Of a stretch of 64,000 nt of DNA, positions 31,381 through 42,200 are shown in pieces. This DNA is from Linanthus parryae. Taxonomy: Eukaryota > Streptophyta > Magnoliopsida > Ericales > Polemoniaceae. The translations under genes and the position numbers were made by a program. Numbering within the stretch: the first letter of the stretch is position 1; each line of letters starts with the position of its first letter. The notes beneath the pieces are model-generated. The model saw nothing but the letters and a program-made list of their open reading frames with translations, was not told the DNA's origin and searched no databases. The stretch covers positions 482,197 through 546,196 of the forward strand of contig JALGPY010000070.1 in assembly GCA_023055425.1 (NCBI GenBank), given 5' to 3'.

Positions 31381-31893
31381 TCAGAGATAATCAAATAGCA
31401 GGAGTCGCCTGGAGCCACTCAATGACTCCAATGAATTCCCATCCACATACAGCTTCGCTCTCTGGCCATTTACCTTGAATCTGCCCCCATTTGCATCTTC
31501 CACCTCAAGGGAACCCCACGGGTAGACTGCTGTAATCGTGTATGGGCCACTCCACATGGACTTCAACTTGCCTGGAAACAGCTTTAGCCTGGCGTTGAAG
31601 ATCAACACCCTCTGTCCTACCTTGAAATCTCTCGGTATGATGTGCTTGTCGTGCCACTGCTTTGTCCTTTCCTTATAGATTTTTGCACTCTCAAACGCCA
31701 TCAATTGAAATTCCTCAAGTTCAAGTAGTGCCTGTTTCCGTTGCTCACCTGAGAGCTTAGCATCCAAGTTGATCTTCTTTAAGGCCCAAAATGCCTTGTG
31801 CTCAAGTTCCACCGGGAGATGACATGACTTCCCGAATACTAGCTTATAGGGAAAGATGCCCAAAGGGTCTTTTATGCAGTCCGATATGCCCAC
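31381..31893 (-). pseudogene. Athila-type integrase C-terminal fragment
   Basis: The 170-codon frame reads like the end of Athila integrase: SPYR-like [20 protein letters not shown], an [19 protein letters not shown] helix, [20 protein letters not shown] and [18 protein letters not shown]. The catalytic core is missing on the 5' (right) side. The terminal LLLFDYL precedes a stop and the conserved post-pol motif. No chromodomain. Confidence 0.8.
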
Positions 31894-32485
31894 AGACTGT
31901 CATCCAAGTGTAGGGACCAACAAAATACACAGAAGAACAAAAGGACAAGAGCGATACATAAAAGACTAACAATAAGTCGATAACAGAACATTTGTTACAT
32001 TCACAGGGAGTTCTACTCGTCCGCATTGTCGTTCGAGGGGGGGGGGGAAATTCATCAGAAGCCAGCGGGTCATGTGGAACACTGTCACAGTAGGGTAGAT
32101 CGAAGAGATCACACAATATGTCTTCATTCCCCTCAATGATCAAGCGACGCCTCTCCAACACATCTAGATGCGTTAACTATTCATCATTCTCTTTTGGCGC
32201 TCCTACCGAACGCACTCAAGTATTGAATTCACGCCTTAGTAACTCCCAGCGGTTAAGCAGCACCGTGTTTGTCGCATAGCTTCCGGTGCGTGCGAACCAA
32301 AATTCACCAATACGATGGCACGCCATAGTTGAAAAAACCACACCACGTAATTGACCGCATTCTTTCTCCATACACAGTTGCTCGATGAATAGTCGCCATT
32401 CCTCTCGACCCCAACGTTTTCGTACTGCATGAACTCTCACCCTTGCGTTCCGAGAGCGTCTTGTTGGCTCACCGTTGTTCTCCAT
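31894..32485 (-). pseudogene. possible Myb/SANT-like protein fragment with stops
   Basis: From an ATG at 32485 (MENNGEPTRR) the minus strand encodes a basic segment. It then reads RWGREEWRLFIEQLC ... NRWELLRREF, loosely like the Trp-spaced Myb/SANT-like domain found in plant nuclear and transposon-associated proteins. Stops follow at about 32216 and within 32160-32210. A further piece (about 32161-31990, RRRLIIEGNEDILC) seems to belong to it. A poly-G run (about 32038-32049) lies inside. I am not sure of the family. Confidence 0.3.
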
Positions 32486-33246
32486 CACCGCAACCTGAAA
32501 ATGAAACAAAAGAATTGTGACTTGAACATACGTAAATACAAAAGAATGAAAAGCACGAGCGAAAATATTTCCTCACAACTTAATCTCTTGAAATTTTCTT
32601 GCACAAGAAGAACACTGAGAAAATTGGGTGATAGTTGATGCTTTATATAGGATGGGTAGAGGTACATTTCTTAAAAAAATATGAAAAACAAAATAACAAA
32701 CCAAAAGTTTGAAAAATAACCTACCCGGCCAAACATGCCCTCAGAAGAATGGAGGAAAGAAAAAGGTAAAGGGAGCTAGTCACCGGCCTTATTAGCCGGC
32801 CACCGTCCCAAATTGACCCGGTCACCGGCCAATCTTTACCGGTGCCCGGTTGGTGTTATCGGCAACATAATTTTGAAAAACACAACCGGTGACCGAGTAA
32901 GTGGGAGCCGGTCACCGGAAAAAATTAACCCCACCCATTAAACCTAAAACCCTAACCATTAAATCCAAACAACAACGGCTACAGTTCAACCTAACCCCAA
33001 AACCGTTAAATCCAAACATTCCCGTTATCCACGTGTGATGATGTAATTGAGCATTTTTATTCTCTTGCTTTCGGGGTAATAAGTGGTAATACGGGAAATA
33101 TAAAGAGTCTTTTTTTTTGAGGAGAGAAATATAAAGAGTCTTCCTCTTTCTTTCCGAGAGTATTTGCCAGTGACAGGATCTAACCTAGCGCTTTTGTGAT
33201 ATTCGCGAACGAGGCGACAAACGTCGAAGAAGAGCGAAGAAGATCA
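32486..33246. other. intergenic region upstream of RPN13
   Basis: No gene. At about 32775-32925 the motif CCGGTCACCGG and close variants recur, giving a GC-rich patch in otherwise AT-rich DNA. The RPN13 promoter and 5' UTR occupy the right end. Confidence 0.5.
33099..33136 (+). promoter_or_regulatory. duplicated TATA box candidate for RPN13
   Basis: TATAAAG occurs at 33099-33105 and 33130-33136, each within an AAATATAAAGAGTCTT repeat separated by a T-run. They lie 110-150 bases before the start codon, a usual distance for a plant TATA box with a short 5' UTR. Use of either is inferred. Confidence 0.4.
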
Positions 33247-36200
33247 ATGATGGCGGAAGAGGGAGCGTCAAGGGTTGGCGGGGTTAGTTTTATACTTCAA
33301 TTTTGTTCTGTTTCTTTCTTTCTTCGTACCTGTGAATCTGTAAACCGCAAAACCTAAATTTGTGCAGAGTTGTTGGATATAATGTGGCAGTCCTCTTCCT
33401 GCTTTACTTCCTTCAAGTGTGAAATATGTATTGTGGATTTGTGGCATTGGAAGTTAGGGTGAAGTTAGCAATTGGTTGCATATCTGCTGAGGATTTGAGT
33501 TGTTGGCTTGCTTCTAAGTTGTAATTCGTCAAACTGGTTTCCAAATGTAGAATAGGTGGAGGCACTTTGGTATCTACCGGCAAAACTGTGCTTTAGAGTA
33601 GGGGTTTGGATGGGTCAACTTGAGAGTTGAGGAGGCTGCTTTTCCCTCGGGGTCTCTCTCTTGATATCTGATAATGTTTATTTAGGTTAGGACTTATATG
33701 ACTAGTTCAATATCATTATTTCTTGATGATGGGCGAATAGCACGTGAAAGATGCGGAGTCGCTCACACATACAACGGAGTGGCACTTCTCAAGGACTGGG
33801 ATCTGCTTTCTCATCTCTGCTACCATTATCCTTCATCTTTAGCTCCTCGAGGTAACTACCGAGCTTAGATTTCACACAGCCTAGAGAGAAATTAATCATT
33901 GTAGTGACTGCAATAGCTGTTACGGTCTCAGGAATATCACACTAGGTGGCTGGACTGATCGAAAGAAGGCACAGTTCTTTTCACAACCTTCATGCTTTGG
34001 AGTTTTAAACATTGCTTTTTGAGAGTTTTAACTCAACATTGTGGTCTGTTATTTGAATGACATGGGAAACCTTTCACATTTCTCTCTATTCCTTCAATTT
34101 CATTACATCTTTTAGCATGGTTATTTACTCTCGTCAGCAAAGCACAGAGTATGTTACTCCGAAATGAACCAAGAACCCCTGAACATACTTAGTCATATCA
34201 TGACTCAACTCGTGAATTGAATCCTCAACTTTCGAATCGTGAACTGAATTGAACCGCGAATTGTAATGATTCAGTCTAATTATTTTCTTACAAATAAAAT
34301 CACGCATTTAGATCTCCAGCCATCAACCCTCTATTTTGAAGCAATATATAATCTAATAAATATGCAAGTATATAAACCATAAACAGCATCCAAGTGAGAG
34401 TACTGCATAAGTTCCACCCAAAATTAGTGAGTTGGAAATAGCATAAAATCATAAATAGCATAAAAAGCAGGTTAACTACATAAGTTCCATGCAGAAGTGG
34501 CGAGTTCAAATAGCATCGAAATACATCAGTTCAATGTAAAACAAGAGAGCAAGGAGATCTTCAAGCTCCATCCTAAAAGACTCAAAAATCGTTCAGACCA
34601 ATGCAAGCTCCACAAGTTGTGGAGCTTGCATTGGTCTGAACGATTTTCTTTTGAAGAAAAAGAGACGGTGAAGATGTCGATTGAAGATGTCGAATGAAAG
34701 AAGATGTCGATTGAAGATTTTTTTTGAAGAAAAAGAGACGGTGATATAGGGTTATTAGTATTTGCACTTCGTTTTCAGTCTTGACTCGTATAAATTTTTG
34801 TCTTTACCTGCTCATCTAACCCAGACCCGCCTCCAAACAATTACAATTCCGAATCGCTCAATTCACGATTCAGAGGCACGATTCAGCTATACTTTCAATT
34901 CTGTGTGCGATTCTGAATCGATAAGGTATGAATCGGACCAAATTGTACAGTCCGAATCGCGAATCACTCGTTTTTTACGGCTAAGCCCTTGAAAGAAATG
35001 GAAGATGCTATTATTAACCTTGTAAAATTAAGTGGCAAACAACTACTATCCTTTAAGATCTTTGTTGCTTCGTTTTTAATTTCGTCTACTATCATACGAA
35101 AAAGTAACATGCATTGTGCGCACCTATGATTCTGAGAGTAATTGGTGCTATCATGACATATCAGCCGAAACGCTCATGAATTCCACTGTAGCCGCATGTA
35201 TTGGGTGTTACAGAATTAAAACACAGAAATACATATGCTTATCATCTGATACTATAGTTAAGGGCCGAAATTTAAAATCATGATATAGTCATCACAGTCA
35301 ATAAACCACTATTTGGTGCCTCTAGTATTTTAGCCTTGTTCCTTTTCAAAAGATGTCACAGCGTAGTCCGTTGGAATAGTTTAGGGCGCCAAACCATAAT
35401 TGTTTTTGGGTAAAATATGAAGGGAGGTACACAGCTAGGTTATTTGCAAATTATCACAGTTGTTGCTATTGCAGTTTTGATGTGTTGATGATGAGATAAC
35501 ATAGATGTCTTTCTGTCAACTTCTCAGAATCATGATTCCTCTTTGCAGATCTTGCTGCTTTTACCCTATCTGTAAGAATAGAAATAGCGAACCAATTTAT
35601 AAGCAATCAACCATGGAAGTGCAGGACCTGAGGGCAGGCAAAACCTCCTGATTCCCCTTCGACAATGAAATCTTAATGGGGAACCTTATCCCAACTTCAG
35701 CATGTATTAGTGAATTTCACTGCTTTTAAGTTTTGCTTCTTCCTCTACTTTTGAGAAAATCAGAGCTTTTCTGTTTGCTTTTATATAGATTGTGAAATTC
35801 TAAATGGAGAATTTGATTCCAACTTCAGCGTCTATTTGTAAACATTACTCCTTGGGACTTTTGGTTCCTTCTCTTCTTTTGAGAAAATTAAAGCTTTTTT
35901 GTTTGTTTGATTATCCATTTCTATATTTCAATGTTTTGGTCAGGAAACATTGCTGGAATTCAGAGCTGGTAAAATGATCATGGAGGGGACACGAGTTCTT
36001 CCAGATCCTCGTAAAGGACTTGTTCGCATAGGAAGGGTAGTACGGATTTGTGATTGTTCTTTCTAGTCTGTTTTCCCTGTAGTCGTTTTAAATCTTTTTC
36101 TCACCATCATAGAGTTATTGTTTGATCTTTATACAATAGACATTAACAAAGCATTTTTTCTGTGGTAGGGTGAAGAGGGACTGGTCCATTTTCAGTGGGT

Positions 36201-39200
36201 TGATCGAGAACATAATGTAGTTGAAGATGTATCCTAGTCCTTTCCCTTCAGTTTTATCGTGTCTATTTTTTGTATGGTGTTTGCAATTTCTAGTTACATC
36301 AATGTATTTGCTTAAAATGTTGAGTTTTAGATTTGATGAGTGGTGCATATTGCATGATGCGATAAGGTGAACATATCAGCCATATTTACCATGTTGATGC
36401 ATGAAAAATTGTTGTTATGATCCTGTATTGTTGCATTGACCTGTATTGTGCTGTACCTTTTTTTGAGAGTAGTATCGTGTTGTACCTATGTGTGAACAAT
36501 GTGTGTCTACTGGCTGAGTCTTGAGACTGGTTTGATCAGGCCATATAGACCTTAATGGTGGAAACCTTGCACTTCATGGCTCTTTATATGGGATGTGTTT
36601 GAATAAGTGCCTTCCAACTGAGTGGACTTCAAACTAGGAAGGGAGTGTCCTCAAAGCCCAATGACATTGCTCTGTTTGGAAGTATTTTAGTCGACACTGT
36701 GGCTCAACAGCTACCACACCCTCTTATTGTCATTATGGTTTTGGAGCTTTCTGTGTATTCTCTGAATGTTGTACAACTTCCTGACACGTTTGAGTATTAC
36801 TGCCTGTCTGGAAATTGGGTCTTTTGAAGGTGTAATTTGACATATTTTAAAGTAGCTTCTACTCATTGATTAATCTGCTCTGCTGTTTGACACTAGCCCA
36901 TTTTCCTCCTGATGTCACGAACAGGTTCTACGATGCGTACTTTAAGTGACTACTCAATTTTCTTGGGTACAACTGAGATTTCCAGCCTCTAGAGAATCAT
37001 TCTAGCACTGCTAATGCCCTACTGATCTGGACTAAGGAACTTAGTACAAGTATTAGGGGCCAAAGATAAGTGTCTTAACAAAATTTTAGGGCAGAGTGAG
37101 TTACGCAAGAGCACCAGAGGGTAAGCTTCCGGAGAATGTCTCCACCAGACAATTGTTGAGGCATCTCTGTTTTAGTTCCTGCAGAGCTTCTAGAATTGCA
37201 ACGGTTAGCCATTTTTTTTTACAGTGGAGAGGCCAGTTGATTCTACTCATTGGGTTTTCCAGTTGCCATCATTGCAAGTCTAAATCCCATGTCCCAAATA
37301 CATTTTTGAGGAAGGCAAACCCGCGTAATCTGTTTATCAAACAAAGTACTAGAAGTCATTATCTGAACGAATAAACAAGATTGAAAACATCATTTCATCA
37401 TTTGAATAGTGGCACCAGGATCATGTTCTTGTTGGGTATCACGTGTGAGCAGATTGTCCCACATCGGGATGGTGGACATGAGGTTCATGGTTAATATAGT
37501 ATGATTTGGGCCCTAACCCATAAGGTTGACCTTTTGGGTAAGTGGGTATTCCAAATCATACTATGGTGCTCCTCTCTCGCGGTGTTTAATCTCCCAACAA
37601 GTGGTATCAGAGCCGATGGTTCGTGCGCGCTGCCGTGGTGAATCAAGGGTGAGATGTGCGGTGTTCTCATGGATGGGTCTTCCATGAATGGTGGACCAGG
37701 TGTTCCTGCAGACGGTCAAATTCCTGTGTTGCTCCAGCAGGTGGTCTGGCAGATGGTGGTCCGGTGCACTCTCACAAAGGCGATTCCAAGAAAATTCGGC
37801 GAATGCTTCCGGGCGAGGGGGAGCATGTTGAAGGGCTCACACATGAAGGGGGAGATTGTTGGGTATCACGTGTGAGCAGATTGTCCCACATCGGGATGGT
37901 GGACATGAGGTTCATGGTTAATATAGTATGATTTGGGCCCTAACCCATAAGGTTGAGTGGGTATTCCAAATCATACTATGGTGCTCCTCTCTCGCGGTGT
38001 TTAATCTCCCAACAAGTGGTATCAGAGCCGATGGTTCGTGCGCGCTGCCGTGGTGAATCAAGGGTGAGATGTGCGGTGTTCTCATGGATGGGTCTTCCAT
38101 GAATGGTGGACCAGGTGTTCCTGCAGACGGTCAAATTCCTGTGTTGCTCCAGCAGGTGGTCTGGCAGATGGTGGTCCGGTGCACTCTCACAAAGGCGATT
38201 CCAAGAAAATTCGGCGAATGCTTCCGGGCGAGGGGGAGCATGTTGAAGGGCTCACACATGAAGGGGGAGATTGTTGGGTATCACGTGTGAGCAGATTGTC
38301 CCACATCGGGATGGTGGACATGAGGTTCATGGTTAATATAGTATGATTTGGGCCCTAACCCATAAGGTTGACCTTTTGGGTAAGTGGGTATTCCAAATCA
38401 TATATGGTGCTCCTCTCTCGCGGTGTTTAATCTCCCAACAGTTCTAGCTCTATTTGAAGATCGACTTGTCCTCATGAATTCATAGGCACTCTATTACTAT
38501 TTTCTCTATAACTTATTTATGAAAAGTAAATCATTTCTGCACCCTGCATTGTCACGAGGCCCTAACGTAAAAATTCCCGTGACCCTTCTCAATAGATATC
38601 AATTACAGCACCTTTGTTTCTTCCATTTCTGTAGAACATAGTTGTCTAATCGAGATTCAGATAGTGAATCAAAACTCACCTTCACTGATTCGTGAATCAA
38701 ATCAAATTGTGAATCGTAAAGGTTCGCTTGTTCTTATTTTGGGTCGATATAAGTATATAACAACATATCCCATTACACTATTAACATGCGTAAGCTAATA
38801 TATATACATAATTTTACAAACGGAAAGCTTAAATTTGTTGAAACTCCCCTCCCTAACTAGCGAAAATTAATTATACACATCTAAAATGTAAGAATGATGA
38901 AGATATAGAAAGGCAGGTGGAGCCAGGAACTACGAGATGCCAAGGAGGGTAAAATAATAGGAAACTACTAGCCTTGGAATTGGGAGAAATGTACAAGTCA
39001 TTTTAAGACTAATATATGTCGCAAAACATACAAAAAGATAGGAGGGATTATTTTCTGGACCTGTTCTAATTAGACCTTTAGCTGGCTCGATGGTTAATCG
39101 TATGAATCAGATTGAATTGCAATTGAATCGTGAGATTTGCCTCTTAAATCCGGATTCAGATAAATTTTGACCACTTGAGATTCACCGGAGGGACTCACAT

Positions 39201-42200
39201 CGTTTCATGGGTGAACTGAATCGAATCGTAGGATACAAATCGTGAATCGAAAGATTCTGATAATTATGCTGTAGAAGCCTCAAAACGGCCATCCCCAAAA
39301 TGAATGGGTAATGCAGATGTATGGCAATTTTTTTTGCCCATGGCTACGTCGGGCTGCATTTGAACCTTGTTTGAGTGAGTGAGTGAGGGAGGGAGGGTTG
39401 TAAATTTTGGACTAAATGCTTGGCCACTCCCAAAATTATACCGTCAATTAGAAGACACCACACTTTCACTTGTCAAACTAGATCATTGAACTATGACATA
39501 TCTCCTCCATACTTCATTCCTTTAGCAAGTAGTGACACTGCCCTCCTTTCTGCAATTGTATCAAACCAGATAGCCCTGTCTCCTCAAGCCCACTTTATTT
39601 GACCCTAAAATGATCAACTGTAAGTTTGAATAAACTGTAGCTCGAATGCCAATCATCATGGTTTTGGGATTGAGGTGGCAAACTCAGTTTATATCTGCAT
39701 AATAGTTGTCCATGGCTACTAAATTATTTTATCCACTATCTGTCTCTTTCTTCTTGGAGGTTCTGTGACATTTTGAAAGACTGACTGGTGGAATCCCGTA
39801 CAAAAAAGATCTTAGTTGAGCTGTTAAACTTTTGAGGAGATGATCAACATATTGTTGGAAATTGGGGTGTTTATAACGGGAACAATAGGCCAGGATAATC
39901 TCTGAGTTGTGGGATCACTTTCAGATTAAAGTATTTCGGCGGTGTGCACAAAATCTATAATCGGATAAAACAGAGACTGTATCAAGAACTAATATGGTGT
40001 TTGCTATGGATTTCCAAACTCAGAGAATTCGACCAAAACTGACAAATAAAGAGGGAGACAAGGCGGTTAATCTGGCGGTTACAACCGCCAAATTTCAGTC
40101 CGTTTTTCCAACGAAAATAATATCGGAGACGTTTTTTGTGAAGCAATAAACGTCCGAAATCGCCAGGGGCGCTGCCCCCGGACCCCGCAGTCGTCCGGGA
40201 GTTTGTTGTCCAAGATATTAGCATAGTTGTGTGCACGCGTGTACTCCACACCTGCTAACGTGTACAACGTATATGCCAATGTCTACTTTGGTCGTAAGTA
40301 AATCCGATTACACAAATGGCCGATGACACTAAAATCACCAACACATATTCTGTGTGTTTGAAGATGGCGGCAGTGGTGGATCTGGTCCCCTTGAGACTAA
40401 GAAAGGAGGATAAAATAATCTGGTCCTGCTAGTGCCTTGAGGTTGTATCCTGTCTTCATATCATATTTTAGGAGATAGAGGACTGTATCTCAGACAAACA
40501 GATAACAGCATTGCATCTGGAATTTTTGCCTACAGTGATCTTTGGTCCTGTTTGCCTTTGTCCTACAACTTCAACTTCGAGTCCCCTGAGCTATTGTGTT
40601 CTCAGAGCTTTTGCTTTATTAGTCTGTTTCTGTCTAGGTTTGCGTCTGGAACCCTTGTCCAAATTGTGAGACATCTTACAGAGGTAGAGATCAAAACAGT
40701 CAAGAAATGTAGCGGCTGTGTAGTGTTGTCTCCGTCCTGACTTCTCATTTTTCTTTTTGAAATGTAACATCTATTTGTTCATCAGTATCGAGTATAGTAA
40801 CTCGTCCCTTCATCTCGCACATGTATTTTCTGACTTGCATGTTTATACGTCGTTGGCGTGCCAGTCAGAGTCATTGCTGAAATTTTTAGATTATACGGTG
40901 TTCTTTAACAAAAAGAAAATAGGACCAGATTGTTTTCCCGGACGAGGCAGTTTTTGAGAAGGTATAATCTGGGCAGTGACTTGTTTGGCAGTTCGAATTT
41001 GATTGTTGTTGAGTTTGTATGCCATAATAGTTTTGTTGATCTTGAATTGCCAGGTTGCGCAGTCTTCCGGAAGGGTTTACATTCTAAAATTCAACACTGA
41101 TGATAGGAAGTTTTTCTTTTGGATGCAGGTCAGAGACACTAATCATAGTTTTCATATGCTGTTTCGAATCTCAAAAATCTGTAATTTTCTTCTGAAAATT
41201 CTCACCTTTTGCAGGAGCGTAAAGAAGAAAATGACTTGGGGATAGCTGACACTGTTAACTTCTTTCTCAACAAACCCAATGGTAATTTTTTTCCTTCAGT
41301 TTGGTTTTTGGTGGTGGAACCTTCATCATGACATACTGAGTTGTATTGGTTTACCGACGTGTGTGATTGAACAACATTTTGCTAGGTCCGTAATCAGATA
41401 TGGAAACATATCGACCAAACTTTGACAAATGCTGAAGTTAAATCTTAATTTTAGTATGTGGACGACGGACGTCTGTCTTTTATTTTTTTTTCATGCTTTT
41501 GGTGTTTTCTGTCATGTCGAAATGGCCACATCTTTTCTTGCTCTTTGGGGCGCTTACCATTTTTATAAGTCCCCGACAACAGATTACTAAGAGTGAAGTA
41601 TCCTTTTGTAGGGTTCCTTGATATGCCTGGGGTGTCAATTCCATTAGAGAACTTGGAAGACATGGCTGATGAAGATATCTCATCACGGTAATTTGATTAT
41701 GCTCCTTTATCTGGGTGCATCCTCCATTTATAGTTAATAGTTACATGTATTCTATTTTTTTTTACTATTATGGTTAAATTGCCTTGTATTGTTCCTTTGT
41801 ACTACTAAATCCTAAGAATTGTAATACATATAAAGAAATATAACCATCTACGTACTTGAATATGATTTTGGATATGATTGCTTATCAAAAATCTTGACAC
41901 ATTATTTCGCAATTGTTGGGCATAGATAATATGGAGGGCCCCGGTTTTTAATTTTCGCCTTAGGCCCCACAAAGTGTTAGGCTGGCCCTGGTTATTGACG
42001 TACCTTATGTTTGGTAGTCTACAGCCTATAGACATGACTTCCTTATCCTGTATAAGGCAGCCTTAATTTAGGAGTGAAAGTTGGTAATTTTCAGACTACT
42101 GAGAGCTGTGAATGCAAATTCTGAATCTTGCGGTGAGCTAGTGACTCAGTATCTCATTCATTGGTATTCTACATTAAATCTCCTTCGAAGGTTCTCTCGG

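Larger units (their letters stand above)
28515..31893 (-). mobile_element. Athila-like gypsy remnant
   Basis: On the minus strand there is an integrase C-terminus (31893-31381), then the conserved post-pol motif (31313-31382), then about 1.6 kb of non-coding sequence with CTTCGTACGAAG palindromes, then a plant-transposon-type ORF (29685-28523). The copia element is inserted at its left edge (28514/28515). LTR boundaries and TSDs could not be found, so it is a fragment. Athila membership rests on the integrase sequence type and the shared post-pol motif. Confidence 0.65.
36229..40922 (+). other. RPN13 intron 3 (4.7 kb), TE-loaded
   Basis: Bounded by GTATCC and an AG at 40922. It contains the TRIM array (37430-38440), a TIR element (38637-39268) and a solo LTR (39853-40343). 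The remaining stretches (36229-37429, 39277-39847, 40349-40922) show no gene or repeat I recognise. Confidence 0.85.

Noticed and set aside
37654..37875. 73-91 codon frames repeated at 37654 and 38069
   Set aside because: They are the non-coding internal domain of the TRIM element duplicated in tandem, and carry PBS and polypurine sequences.
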